From Amblyornis subalaris (Eukaryota > Chordata > Aves > Passeriformes > Ptilonorhynchidae): a DNA stretch of 64,000 bases. Made by a program: the position numbers and the translations under genes. A model generated the notes under the pieces. It was not told where the DNA came from. It did not search any database and saw only the letters and a list, made by a program, of their open reading frames with translations. Location of the stretch: the NCBI GenBank assembly GCA_018881555.1, contig JACAXG010000104.1:599775-663774 (forward strand), given 5' to 3'. Positions 1 to 13,862 of the stretch are shown piece by piece (the stretch's first letter is position 1; each line of letters starts with the position of its first letter).

Positions 1-3000
1 CTACTGTTGTTGCTACTCAGACTGGTTTTTTCCTCACTAGTTTGGGTTCTTGAATTTTTTTTAGCACACCTTTTCATTGTGACTGCTTGTTCCACCTCTT
101 CTTACTAATATTTAAAATCTACCAGTAGCCTGATTTTTTTAATTTTTAAATGTACCATACTGTCATCTTAACAGACATATTTCTATAAGCTAGTTAGGTA
201 TCTGCCTCTCAGCAAGCAGCTGCAGCAGGTGATGTCAGAGAGATCATTTACCTGAAGCAGCAGGTAGTTGGGAGATCCACATTTTCCCAAGAGGCTGATT
301 TTGAATACTCTATCTTGCACCAAAATCCATAGCTCTCAGCACATTCCCTGATAAACTGAGTTGTCTCATACCATTAGTTCTCAGGTTATCGCATACCAGC
401 CCCAAAAATGCTGTTGAATGACAGTTAGACTTCTCTTTATATTTGATCTCTGAATTTGTTTTTTAAGATTAAACAGTTGGAGTATTAGTTTTCCTTACTT
501 AGTTCTCCCTGAAGATTACTGAATGGTATTTTCTGCCAGCTCTGGATTTGCGTAGTATCTGGAAATGTCTGTTCTATTATTGATAGAGAGAGTGCTGGTT
601 TATGATGATGAAGATCTGGGTGCATGGTAAGCTGAAGCATTTATCTCAAAACAAAAGGGTGTGACATCCTTGAGTTTACTTGAATGTTTGGANTAGAACT
701 ACAAACCTTGTGTGTGTGTATATGTATATTTATAAAACTGGTTTTGAGACTAGCTTATAAGCAAGACTTTGACAATTGTGCTCTGTAGAAATTGAATTTA
801 CTGTCAAAGGGATATTGGAAACTAGCATTCTCAGCTGCTGACTTGCACTTCAGGCACTCTTTGGATGCATGGCTGCTGTAACATACTTTCTGACTGCAGT
901 AAATTACTGAAACGTCAGGAAGTCTTGAGCTGTGAGCCTTCTTCCATGTAACTGGTAACACATCATTATGTGGCCAAAATGAGGGTGTCCTATTTGTGTG
1001 CTGGGCTTATGTCCATTATGTGAAGAGTAGCTGCTGCTTTGTATTCCTCAGAAAAAAAGGTGGTGGCAGAGAGATCAGAAGCCTGCAGATTGTTGTGACC
1101 TGCTTCCTGCTGTGGTTTAGGAGAAGGGGAGAAAAATGACAGCACAAAGTAGGTCACTGGTCAAACTAAGGATTCTGGCCTGTAGGTGGTGGCTGGGCAT
1201 TTTGGCATTTTCACATCCTGAGTCAGTACCCTGACTAATGCTGCAGAATTCTTGAAAATAAGAGAAACGAAAACTGAGGACAATATTTGATGAAATGACA
1301 TAGTGCTGCTTACCTTTACAGACTATAGCTTGGTTTCAGGGCAGAGGTTTTTGAACCTAAATGTATTTATTACACACTAGAGGAGCAGGAACAAGGCATC
1401 AAATAACAATTAAGACCAAAACCTCTTCCTCAGAGCTTAATTTTCCAGAAGAAGCTAAAGAACAAGAACCAATAAAATAAAAATGCTTGGTATTAGTCAC
1501 TTGAAGCATTCATAGGTTCTGTGGTGGAGGAAGGAAAAAAAGGGATCTCTCATTTCTATAAGTTCTCCCTGAGGTCCAGGGAGGGGATGCATATATCATT
1601 CTACTTGTTCCTATTCTATTTTTTCTCTTTCTCTATTTTCCATTTGATTCTTTATTACCTTGAGGTGATTTGTGAATTTTTATATACTTGCTCCTATTTC
1701 TGATTAGTCAAGGGATTGTAACTTGCTGATCCTTTAATACACTGCTTCACAGCTCCCAGTATTTGTGTATCAGTTTTCTTTAGAAAGCCTTTCATTGAGG
1801 CCTGATCTGGATTTGGAAACACTATTGGCTTGTTTGAGTAAGGTCTGGGTTAGATAATGAAGAAACTGTCTACTTCTGTTGTAACATTACTTTTAACAGG
1901 GTTTTGTCACTCTTGGATATTGACTACAAGTAATGCTTAGTATTTGACAGCTTCTTGTAGTACCTTAGTATTTTGTATGGCTCCAAGCTAAAATTGTGTA
2001 TGAGACTAATGGCATAGTTACTTCTATTGAAAATCAGTAGCAATATAAATTTTTAAATTTGTATTAATCTAGAAGGAACAAGAACTCTGTGGTTAAAATT
2101 CCACATTTCAGACCTGTAGTTTTGAACCTGGTTTTTTCCTTTATTTAATCTTTGTTCTTGTACAGATGTTAATCCTCAGTCTCTCTCCGTGTTTAGAAAT
2201 TATTTGGCTAGTATTATTTCCCTTTCATTTTTGTTGATGCATTGTATTGTTATCTGGTGGGAATAAGGAAGAATATGTGTCTGTGAGCGTGTGAGGATAG
2301 AATGTCTCATCAGTGTAAGAGTATATAACATTTCTGGATGAAAGGGAATGTGATGCAGCAGCCAAAATCAAATGTTTAATTTTGAACCAATTTATTGCAG
2401 GAAGATTTTACTCAGAAAAAGTAAGCTTTGGAGAAATTTCTGACAGAAGATAAAAGTAGTAGAAGGAGATTTAAAGTGTCTGGAAATACTCAGTTTTCTT
2501 CAAGCACTGAAGGTGAGAGTAGGAATAAAGGAGGATGAGAGTCGGCATCATGAGGCAATGTTGGTCTCTCTTGAATGTATATTTTGCTCTTAGAAATGTA
2601 GGCTCTTCTAATTGCTTTTTTTTGGGTTTGGGTAACTGTTTCTATGGAAAAAGTTAGATATTCCTACAGTAAAACTTTACTTTCAGAAGCTTATCCTTTT
2701 GAGCAGCGGTTCTGCTGCAGTGGAAAATTGTGTTGGGATAATAGCAGTGGAACAACTTTTTAGACTGTCTGTGTAAGCCGTCTTAGAGCAGCTGGCACCT
2801 GAACTGCAACATAGGAGTTCAGAATAAGGAGCATCTTCCTGATGTGCTTACAGAAGCCTGTGTTCTCTGGAGCACACCTGGCAGAAGGGTTTTAGAAAAT
2901 CTCCTTTCATCCTTTTTTCCTCATCTATGAATGGTGTTTCTCTCTTGGCTTTGTGTCCAGCCCCATCGACTGAGGAATTAACAACAGCTAGCTGCTGTAN

Positions 3001-6000
3001 TTGTGTGGTAGAGCACTCACAAGTACAATTTTTTGGAAGAGGACCTCATTTAAACTGGAGGAAGATATGTAAGAAATAATTTGATTGAAATAAATGAACG
3101 CTGCCAACATTCCAGGCCAAAAATGCAGTCTTGGTTTTAAATTTAAAGCATTTTTTAGGAGTTATAGGACAAGTAATTTTGAAACCTCTTTTCTTTGGGG
3201 AAAGTGTGAGGGATAGCGTTTCCTCTGCACATGTGATTTGGGAGCAGTAAGAGAGGATTCCTGTATTGACCCTGAAGTGCTGTTAGATGGAAGAATAAAT
3301 AAATTTAAGGGGAGACTGGGATTGCCATTTCTTGCCTAGGCTTATACTTTCTTGGTTGTAAGCATTAGCACAGCAGTCAGTATGGCTGACAAGAGACTTG
3401 TGCAGCTGCAGCATTCACTCGCATCTCATATAAGATCTAAGAGTGTTTCTTTATTTAAATTGTGCTTTCTCTAGGTACATGTCCTGTCAGGAAATTAAAA
3501 GCATAGCTTTCTGAGTAACTATCTCATGTTCCAGTCTTTTTCAGGAAGATGTACAGATTTATACAGGAATAAATTTAATAGTATTAGCTGTTTCTTAATG
3601 AAATCTAACACTGTATCTTTCAAGCTGCCTCTTTGGTTATGTACGCAAGCACAGAATGGTATCGTACATCCGGTGATTATTTTTACCTGTACTGTTCAAA
3701 GACCTTGCTTCTGGAAAGTAGCTTTTTGCCTGAGAAACTCTCCTAGATATAAGAAATAGGTGTTCATTAACCCCAGTTCAGGTAAAAAGCTGTGGAACTT
3801 TGCCTTGAGATTTAAATTGAGCAGTATCTTCTCTTTTTTTTTNGAGTGCTACATGCACGTTTTCATATTGGGTAAAAATTTTGTTACAGGCAACTTGGTA
3901 AGAAGTCTAGGAATTTATTCGGCATTCAAAGTGACAGTAAGCTGGAAAGTTCACAGGAGCAGAGACTGAAGAGGACCCTTAAATTACTTAGTTCTCTGTG
4001 AACTTAAAAGTTTAAAATTGTTTTAACAATTAAAATTGTTTTCACATTTTCCTACTGTTATGAGGTAGATTGGGGTTTTTTTGAAAAACATATGATAAAT
4101 TGCTTAAGACTATAAAGTGAATATTACCTAGAAGTGGACAATGTATTTTGTTTTTTCTTTTTTTTTTTCCCTTAAAAACTTTGAGAATAAATGGAGTTTT
4201 GAACTGAACAAACATCTCTTCCTCTTTCTAGTTAAAAAGTGAATATATGATTTTTCCATTGGGGAACAGAAGGTCAGCAGGTCAGTTTTATTTTCAGCAT
4301 TTTATAGACAGTTTAAAGTGAAATCCCTTGAAAAGTAGGTAGCGGTGTTTCAAGGGATTAGCAGTAAAACGTAGCAATCCACAGTGATTCTGAGCTTTGT
4401 CCTTCTGTGCGAGATCAAGGTTAAANTTCTTATGTCTGAAGACTGTTCTTTGTTTATACAATACATAAATGTACTAATACTTCCAGTGAAGTATAACTCC
4501 TGCAGACCATTGAATGTTTGAGCTATGGGAAAAGAAGCAGCAGTGGAAGCAAATCTTTCAAACACTTTATCATTTGGAATCTTGTAAGAAATTCAAGGAT
4601 GTCTCCTTTATAAAATCTCATGGTGTTCACAATGTCCTGAGGGTCTGGCTGTTTTAATTTTGAGGAGAGAAGGAAGGTTTGTTGATAGTAAGAATGAAAG
4701 TGCATGATCAGGGGTACACTTAATTTGTTCTTTCACAGAGCACGTTTCACCAGTCTGTCATATAGATAATATTACCTAAATGTCCTCTCAGTAGAGTCTC
4801 TGGGTTTTTTTCTGACCTTGTGTGCTTGGCTCCCTCCCACTCTGTTTTTGTAAGGGACTGTGGAGAGGTTGTTAGGTGTGAAATGATTTGTGATTTTGTC
4901 TTATGTAGACACCTAGGTTATGTTTTGTTCTTCCTGGACTTTCCCTTCTCTTTTATCTTGTTTGTTTTTGGTTTTGTGTGTTTCTGAATAGAGAGGTAAA
5001 TGCTGTCTGCTGGGAGGAATGGGGAGAGAGAGCCATCCAGAACAGTACCAACAAACATTAAGCTTATCTGTGTCTCTGACTTAGTAGAAACACCAGTAAA
5101 CCAACGCAGAGATGTAGTCATTAATCATTGCTGCTGTTTTAGAGGTGAGATGAGGTCTCTTCCAAAAGTTTCCTGTAGTGCAGCACAGTTTATCAGCTGC
5201 ATCGTTTTTCTGGAATTGCTTTTGAAAGAATTCAGGAAAAGGGGAGCCAATGTTCTTTTCTGACCCTCTTGGTATATCTAAATGTGTGGCAGTTTAGGAT
5301 TCTGTTGTGTTTACTCTGCTGCCAAGAAACATAGTCCAAAAAAGCTGCCACCTTCCTGTTTGTCTCATCTTGTTTGCAGCCGAAGGGTCTGAAGATGTGC
5401 TCTCTGCACAGTCTGGGTTTTCCCATTACTGTCTAGAATGTACCATTGCTCTTGATTGCCTTCAAAATAAAGCAAGAAAGCTTTTTGCACTAATAGTGGA
5501 AAAAGTCACTGCAGGTTGGGTCATTCACAGTAGNTGGATCTGCGTAGGCTGCTGATGGAGGCAGAAAGAAAACTTGCAGCTGCTGCTGGGGACTGCAGCA
5601 GCAGGTGCAGGAAAGGGAGGTTGAGGGCAGATGGCATAGGCGTGTGGAGGCTAAAGGCTGGAGGAAGGGCTTGCTAGGAAGGGGGATATTAGCTGGCGGT
5701 CTGCCGTTGGAGTTGCTTTATATTTAGATGTTATTATTTTTTCTCATCTTTCAACAAATTAAAATCAGCAAAGATGATAGTTCACATTCNTTGTATTTTC
5801 TGGTAAGTACATGATGAAAGGGCATGAAAAGGTACAATTTTGTATAGTCTTCAAGATATGGGGAAATACCTTCTTCCAAAAATCCTGTCTGGGTGAGATG
5901 AAACAGTAAAAATCATCTAACTACAAAAATCCTCTCTTAGTGTTGGGNTTTTTTTTTGCTTGGTCTCTAGAAGGTTGCCTGTTAACAGTACTATCTGTTA

Positions 6001-6858
6001 ATCTTTATCCTGTTTTCTGAATGATATAAAAATACACATTTCTTAAAAACAACACACACCCCTAAGAAGCTGAAATATGTTTGTTTGGTTTTCCTATTCC
6101 GTTAAGGTTGTCATCCTGTATTTATGAAAAGATTTGACCTCGGTTTTTCTTACAAGCTCTTTGCCTTGTCAGTTGGTGCCCATAATCACTCTCAGCTTAA
6201 AGACCTGTTAGAGTGTTTTCTCTGTAATTTCTATTACTCTCGTTATCTGTCTTCTAAGCATAGATAAGTTATAAGGCTCATAGCTAGTACTGTGAAACTG
6301 TAACATGAGTTGCTATAATATCAGCTTGTTCCTGTGGAATACCAGCTTTTTGTCCTTTGAGATAGAACTTTAAGTCATCTGTCAGAAGCTAAAAATGAAT
6401 ACTGCCTNCTTTTTAATAGGCATACTATTCCAAAAAAGGGTATAGAAATACCNTTTTCAAGTAAAACATCAAAGGATTTTTAAGAGCTTAGCTTCCTGAA
6501 ACAGCAGAGTGTTTATCACATAAATAGAAAAGATAATACTTGGTATTATGTTTTTTTAAAGACTGCCACATTAATTAAGCATTTGTATCTTGAACTTTAC
6601 CAGATGAGGAACTTTTGCGGTATAGCAGTATTACTAAGGAAAATCTTTATGGAATTGGGAGGGCTAGCTTGTGTGAAAGTCATAACGTGAAACAAGAGTG
6701 AATAGTATATAAAATTTGAGTGGTGTGGCATGATTAATAGAAGACCAGAACTCAGATTTGTGTTTTTCTGATGTTGCAGCAGCCTGCCTTGTAATGGCCT
6801 GGATAGCTTTCTCTTTCTACCACTAAAGAGTCAGCAGGCTAAAGTGTCTGCTACTTTT
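1..6858. other. NCK2: NCK2 intron 1, 5' part in this window
   Basis: AT-rich, CpG-poor sequence with no recognisable coding exon on either strand. Open frames are short (under 90 codons), have no family resemblance and are compatible with chance. It is assigned to intron 1 because the first coding exon downstream begins with a splice acceptor and only 16 nt of 5'UTR, so at least one 5'UTR exon must lie upstream. No CpG island or promoter-like segment is visible here, so the promoter is probably before base 1. Whether a 5'UTR exon hides in this stretch cannot be decided without transcript data. Confidence 0.6.
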
Positions 6859-8093
6859 CATAGAATCATAACATATTTAGGGTTGGAAGGGACCTTTAAA
6901 AGTCATCTAGTCCAACCCCTCCTGCAGTGAGGAGGGATATCTTCAAGTAGATCAGGTTGCTCAGAACCCTATCTAGTCTGACTTTGAATGTTTCCAGAGN
7001 TGGGATATCTACCACATCTTTGCGCAACCTGTTCCAGTGTTTCACCACTCTCATTGTAAAANAATTTCTTCCTTGCATCTACTCTAAATCTACAGTTTTT
7101 TACTTTAAAGCTATTACCCCTTGTTCCCATCCCAATAGGCTGTGCTAAAAAGTCTGTCCCCATCTTATAGGCCCCGTTTATGTACTGGAAGGCGCTATAA
7201 GGTCTTCTCCAGGCTGAACAACCCCAACTCTCTCAGCCTGTCTTTATATCTTCATAAAAGAGGTGCTCCAGCCCACTGATCATCTGGTGGCCCTCCTTTG
7301 GACCTGCTCTGACAGGTCGATGTCTTTCCTGTGCTGAGGGCCCCAGATCTGGATGCAATATTCCAGGTGGCATCTCACCAGAGCAGAGTAAAGGGTGGAA
7401 TCACCTTCTTTGACCTGCTGGCCACGCTGCTTTTGATGCAGCCTAGGATGCAGTTGGCTTTCTGGGCTGCAAGGGGACATTGCTGAGTCATGTCCAGACT
7501 TTCATCTAGCAGTGCTCCACAGTCCTTCTCCACAGGGTTGCTCTCAATCCCTGCATCCCCCAGCCTGTACTGATACGAGGGGTTGCCCTGACCCAGGTGA
7601 AGCACCTTGTATTTGGCCCTGTTGAACCTCATGAGGTGCCCGTGGGCCCAGTTCATGTCCAGCATGTCCGCGTCCCTCTGGATGGCATCCTATCCTTCAA
7701 CTGTGTCAACTGTGTTGGGTGTTGTGTGTAGACTTGCTGAGGATGCACTCAATTCTCCTGGCTATGTCACTGATGAAGACATTGAACAGTACTGGTCCCA
7801 GTGTGGACACCACTTGTCACTGATCTCCATNCAGACACTGAGCCACTGATCAATGTCCAAATACCCCCTGGGTGTGACCATCCAGCCAATTTCTCGTCCA
7901 CTGAGTAATGTTATGCATCAAATCCATATCTCTCCAATGCTGAGAGAAGGATGTTGTGGGGGATTGTGTCAAAGGCCTTACTGGAGTCCAGACAGACAAC
8001 ATCTGTAGCCTTTTCCTTATCCACAGTTATAGTCACTCCATCATAGAAGGCCACTAAGTTGGTCAGGTAGGACTTGCATTTGATAAAACCACT
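6859..8093 (-). mobile_element. CR1 LINE fragment, 5'-truncated, degenerate
   Basis: Read on the minus strand, this is the C-terminal reverse-transcriptase part and 3' end of a CR1 non-LTR retrotransposon. The plus strand opens with the inverted CR1 3' terminus (CATAGAATCATA) and then the typical GGGTTGGAAGGGACC block. Minus-strand translation gives CR1 RT segments, in order: a [12 protein letters not shown] block (about 7935-8005), GPVLFNVFISDIARR (about 7755-7800), HLMRFNRAKYKVLHLG (about 7590-7640) and [19 protein letters not shown] (about 7420-7490). Frameshifts and stops interrupt the frame. Where the catalytic F-x-D-D box should follow the IARR block (about 7710-7735), the aspartates are replaced, so the copy is dead. 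It is truncated at its 5' end near 8093, as is usual for CR1. It lies antisense to NCK2 within intron 1. Confidence 0.95.
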
Positions 8094-11000
8094 TTCTCAC
8101 ATAACCATTAGCAATTTTACACTTATTTGATATTTTCCAGAGTCTTGATGTTGTGACAGCATTGTGTCCTCTTTCTGCAACTTCTGACACTGTATGCCTC
8201 AGGTTATGAAGTTGTAGTAGTGTGCATAACAGGCAGATATGACTGTGAGGTGACTTTGGCTTTCAAGAAAGGAGGAAAAATGTGAGCTGGAAAATTGCCC
8301 TCACTGCATTTNTTGTGCTTGTCAGCCTCTACTTTTGAGGGCATCCCTGCTGGTCTTGCACAACAGACACTTGTTTTACACCTTACTGCTGGAGTGGGGC
8401 TTGAAGAACTGGAAAAACCTACAGCCATCAGACCATTGTCATCACTAAGAATCTGGATTGCAAGCAAAACATAAGTGGGTTGTGCTGAGGAGATGCAGCT
8501 TTTTTGANTAAAACTGTTCCTTTTCCTTAAATGTTGAGTTTACCTTTTAAGAGATCATTTGAAGCAGTTCCTGCTTGCTTATTTCACCTGAGCAGACTCA
8601 TTCATGTGATAGACTTCATGAAAACATTGGTGGGAAATTTTTTTACAAACACCTGTTTACACATTCTTATATAAATGCACAAAGATTTCATTTTTGTTGG
8701 ATGGTAAAATGCTGAATTGACTCCTTAGCAGGAAGGATGTTTCTCTGGGTGTTTCTAATATGTATTGTCATTTATTTCTTTGTGTGTCTTTTAAAAAGAC
8801 AGTTCTAAGCCACTAACAAGACAAAAAAACATGCTGAAGTTCTATGCTCGATTGGGGCTACGGAGAAATTCGTTACCACTAGACTAGTCTTGAGGTTTCC
8901 TGTTTGCAGTTGTTCTGCAACACAAGGTACAAGGTGCTGGCATGTAGCTACAGCTGTGTTAAGAGATTGGGGTATCAGATATGTTGTGGGGCTGAGAGAG
9001 GCCAACCTTGCCTAGCAGCTGTCAAAGGCATTTGGTTGCAGAAACAAACCCCAGCCCTCTCAGCAGNGTGCCCATGAACAGTGCCAGGCCACACTTAAGG
9101 GGATGGGGTCTGAGGTGTGTGGGGGCAGGCAAGGAGGTCAAGTTAGATACTACAGCTCCAAATTACCGGTTAATTAAGACTGATGCTTCTTTTTTTTTTG
9201 ATAATATAACAGCTCAGTTATGTTAACAAGAAGCCCCATCCTTGTCTGTAGAAGGGGACTGTGGCAGGNCTGTCCTGCCTGGGTGCATGGGCTGTAGCAC
9301 CTCCGGTGCCATTAACTGTTGCACCAGCCTGGATCGCGCTCNCCATCATCTATAATTGTGCCTTTCTGGTTGGTTTTTTTAATTTTTTCCACCCTAAGTG
9401 ACTCGAAAGGAAACCAAGTACTTTTTGCACTTCAGAACAAATGTCCTGTTGCTGCCAGAAGGGCTCACAGTGCCTGCTGAGCCTGCCTTTGAAGTCACTC
9501 CTACACTGCGGCTGGGAGTGGGGCTATCCCTTAGCTGGTTGTTAAATCTGTCCAGCTTGGGTAGATGGGTAGACCTAAACAAGGATCATAAAAGAAGTAG
9601 AAAAAAAATTTAGTGAATAGCTAAAACTGTAATAGCTTTGTCGATGGTTCTGGTATCTTGGGGTGCATTTGAACACTAAAACTGTTTTAATTTTTCTTAC
9701 TACTTTTATACTGTAGTTAATGATACAGAAGAAAATGGTTGTCTGTGTAAAATAATCTCATAGTGTGGAAATAAGTATTAAAGTTTTTTTCCTGCATCAT
9801 GTGCAGTCAACTTAATGTTCTGTCTAATTCTGTACTTATTCTTTTGCTAATATTTGAATTATTCCAGTGCGGTCTTAATACCTTTTTTTAATAGTTCTTG
9901 ATGAGCTGAATTTTACTTCTTTTGATAATTTCAGTTTGCATTTCCTGACTTGAGCTTCTTTATATCAGCTTTTCCTTTTCAAAGAAAGGACCAGGGAGAG
10001 GGGACACAGAAAACCTTTAGAGCTTTTTACCTCACTTTTTTAATGTTTTGGGTTTTTTTAACCAATACTTCTTTTGTAAATGCTAAATTGTGAGAGTAGG
10101 TTGGGAATTGTAATAAAACATTCCTCCTTTGCAGTGGATTAATTTATTTACATCTTTGTTCACATTTATTTTTTACAGCTTCCACTCATGTTTGCTTTCA
10201 GCTTTGGAAAAATGACCCCCCAGAGTACAGACAGCAGCATCTATTGAGTGTGACTGTGTCTTCAGTTCTCACATCAAAGTAAATTAGATAATAATTACTT
10301 GCACTTATTCAGCTATCACTTCTAGTTCTGTAATCAATGCATCCTAATCAGACCTAATAGTGAAACACCCCAAATTAATTGTCAAGCTTGTGCTAAAACA
10401 GTCAANAATTTTAGGCTGCCTGGGGTGTGGGGGGCTTTTCTGCTCGGGTATCGGTTTGACACCTCGGAACTACGTAGCTGGGTGAGGAATGCTTGTTCAC
10501 CACAGCTATTTAGTTAACTTTCTTTGAAAGAGAAAGAGAGAGTAGTCTTGCAGTAATTTTTGAGGCAATGACCTCTTTCCAAAGAAATGTGTCCCTTGTG
10601 GTGGATTGACACACATTATATGAAGTATTAAAGTGTTAAACTGCAGAAGAAGTTAGACAAGGTGGCCTTTATATGATCCATCTCTATTTGTCCAAGCACC
10701 AGCAAATAGCCCAAGTAACAAAGCATGGAAAGGCTTTTACTGGTTGTAACAAAGGACTGCAATTAGCCATAATTTTGGTCAGTTTGTTACTCTTTTTAAA
10801 CCTCAGCGTTTTAAGATTTCCTTGTAGCAATCATTAGAAATATATGTCTTCCTTGGTTTAGGTTAACTTTGGTCTTTTAATGAAGGAGATGATATTTTCC
10901 TGTTTCTTCAAGCGTGTTCCACTGGAAATAGCTAAGTATGTCCAGAAGGTGTATTGTTTTTCACAAGTGTTTATTTGAATTCACATTTCTGGTTCTTTTT

Positions 11001-11944
11001 AATGCCTTCTGAGTTCTGTCTTTGTATTTGGTGTTTTACTGATCCTCAAGAACTAAGTGAAATAATCTCAAATGTAGAGATGTGTTTTTTTTAAATCTTT
11101 CTATATGTCAAAACTGTTCATCCAGACTGATATAAGAAAACTAACCACACACCCACACGTGCAACAAAGAAAAAAGCTGTAGGTGAAAACAAAACTTCAA
11201 ACTTCCTGAAACAGTAGGCAGGCCAGACAGAGATTGCATCATCATAAACAAGAAAGCTTCAGACTTAGAGTGTACTCGAGATGAAGTGATCCAATTGAAC
11301 TTGTTAATTGCAGAATACAGTAAGCACATCCAGTTACTATGAAAGAGGCCTTGATGAACACAGACCTTTTTTTCTTATTTTCTGCAACTATATTACCTTA
11401 GGGGACCAAATACTGCCTATTTGCCATAGCTTATGGAAGATTAACTGGGTGGGTACCAGATACCTGGCCTGTCAGCCACAAATGCTGCAGTGTTCAAAAC
11501 CCATTTCTATTTTTTAGTTTGAGGAGAGGAGGAGAGGTTGTCCAGCTTTCAAATCTTAGAGAAAACCACGATACATTATTAGTTAATTTTCCATTCTCCC
11601 CATATAGTTAACTAAATATCATATTGTAATTATATCTTACTTAATATTGTATAGCAATTACATGTTTTATGTACATCAGTGTCACGTAAAAGCCTCTGTA
11701 TCAATTTTGTGCCTTTCTTTCAGTGTGTCTTAGGAAGACATTGAATTCCAGAACAGTCTATTATATCAATTGGCACTGCCTATTATTAGAATTTTTGCTT
11801 GTTCCCTTGGTGAGGGATTAAATTTCAAGCATCACTGTCAGTCATTTTTCAGTCATGTTTCTTTTTGCAAAACAAATTTTGAACAAGGAGAACAACTGTT
11901 TTCTTTCTCACTGCATCTTTAAAGCTCAAACATACCTTCTGTTT

Positions 11945-11984
11945 GCACTATCCTAACTAACATAGCACTATCCTAACTGACATA
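11945..11984. repeat. 20-bp tandem duplication
   Basis: Two adjacent 20-bp units (GCACTATCCTAACTAACATA, then the same with one A-to-G change) occupy 11945-11964 and 11965-11984. This looks like a simple local duplication in intron 1. No function can be read from it. Confidence 0.9.
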
Positions 11985-12166
11985 ACCATCAGCCTTCCTC
12001 TTGAGGGCAAGAAAAGATGCTGCTTTTCTACCCACTGGACCAGGGCATTAAACTAGTCATAGTGTTAACNTGTGTCAGTCTATAGGAGACAATTCCAGTT
12101 CAGGTGGCATGCTGGTAAGGATCCTTTCCTAGTTATCATTGTGGGAGAAATATATTAGCCCTGTAT

Positions 12167-12188
12167 GGGGAGGGGGAGGGTGTGGGGG
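12167..12188 (+). repeat. Putative G-quadruplex motif
   Basis: Four G-runs are separated by very short loops: G4, A, G5, A, G3, TGT, G5. This meets the usual G3+N1-7 rule and sits on the transcribed-sense strand of intron 1. Folding is inferred from the pattern only. Confidence 0.75.
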
Positions 12189-13767
12189 TTGAAATCCTGG
12201 CCTGTTAGAAAGAGGATGAGATCTATGTAACAATTNTATGTACTTTGATATTTAAAATAACACCTAGTACATCTTTCACATGAAGAATCACTAGTAGATT
12301 TACAAGCTTGTTGGAGCAAATTCTCTGAAGTTCCTCTACATTTAAGTTTCCATAATCTCAAATATTACTTCCATGGTTTAGTTTTAAGCATGGCTTCAAA
12401 ATGGCATAGGTGTTTTGTTGTCTTTTAGGTTTTTTTCCTGTCATTGCTGAGATGTTGAATTGTTGATAGTTTATTGAACATGACCTTTTCCTTTCTGCAC
12501 TTTCTTCTCATAAAGTCATACAGAAGCTACAGTACTAGATATTCCACCAATGCCTGCCTTTATTNTGCCATGTGGTTAGTTAATATTCCTCACCTGTCTG
12601 AGTAGGCTTTCAGTACAGTCATAACTGACTTGACTTTGGATGAGTTTTTGTTCACTGCCTTCTTGGCCAGGCAATTTTTCAGTTTTCCCCCCTCTCCCAA
12701 GGGTGATGTTGCATAGAAAAATTTTCATGTGTGCTTCTGCAGCAGGGCAGCTGCCACTGGAAGACGGGTCTCCTCTCCTAACAAAACCTAAACNGAAGGG
12801 AAGAAACAAAGTGGCTGGAAATACCTGAGCTCGATCTAAACTATATTAGTTTTAACATTTCGGCAAATAACAATGTTGGTAAAATAAATTAGTTTTCTAG
12901 AACTGATAGCAGTGAAGGAATTGCTGGATTAAAAGGAGTTGGAGTTGTGTATTTGTCACATAGCTAATATAAGAATTGCCTTTTGAAGGTCTGAGTTGTG
13001 GAGTTCAGTTTGCTCCTTTAGTGTGGTGTCTTCATTTTGGGTTGTTTATGGTTTTTAAGGTTGGAAGTTGGGTTGCCATAAAAGGTAAAGCAAATGATGA
13101 CATGATATGGTAAGGTAAAAACCAGGGCCAGGTGAAACAGTATTGTATGGAGGAAAGACTGTCGCATTTCATACACTTTCAGTTCCTTGCAGAAGAATTT
13201 CAAAGCTTTTGACTGGTGCTTTTTAAGTTTGGAATGTGATTCTGTTGGGTAGGAGAAGACAACTCAGTATTTCAGCTCTAGGACTTTTGAGCTTTTTGAG
13301 AAGTAACTTTCTGGAAAGTTGTACGTTCTTAGCACTAAAGGATTTTCATTTTCTTAATGTGAAGGAATCTCATGTTACCATTAAAATCTATGGAAACTGT
13401 GTTATGTTTTGTTTTGCAGTCTGTAAGCAGTACGCTACAGAAATTTCATGCCTTTGGTCCATGTCAAGTTATTATGGTACACTCAGATGCTTTGGAAGGC
13501 TGTTATTGGTTTTTCCTTACGTTTCCCCCCAAATCTAGTTATGTTGTCTGCTTATAATCTTTTATTTGGCATACAGCTGTGTTGCAGAAGCATTTCAAAA
13601 CTATTAATTCTATCATTTCCTTCTGGGAAATGAATGTGTCCTTATTCATGTACTAGGAAATCTTAGCTCTGCAAATGTCACAGGAAGAACCATATTGTCC
13701 TTGATAGAGCCAGTCTAATGATGTAATCATAAGGAAATAATTTTAAGAACTGTAGTGTATATCCCCA

Positions 13768-13862
13768 CATTAAAAAAAACCCAAATAAAATAAAACAAGC
13801 AAACAAAAAACCCAAAAACAAAATTCCCCCTCCAAAAAAAAAAAAAAAAGAACAAACCTAAA
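13768..13862. repeat. A-rich low-complexity tract
   Basis: An A/C-rich, nearly T-free stretch with an uninterrupted run of 16 As at 13834-13849. It could be simple sequence or the eroded poly(A) end of an old retroposed copy, but the upstream sequence resembles nothing I recognise, so simple sequence is preferred. Confidence 0.8.

Noticed and set aside
7375..7665. 96-codon minus-strand open frame
   Set aside because: Part of the degenerate CR1 copy in intron 1.
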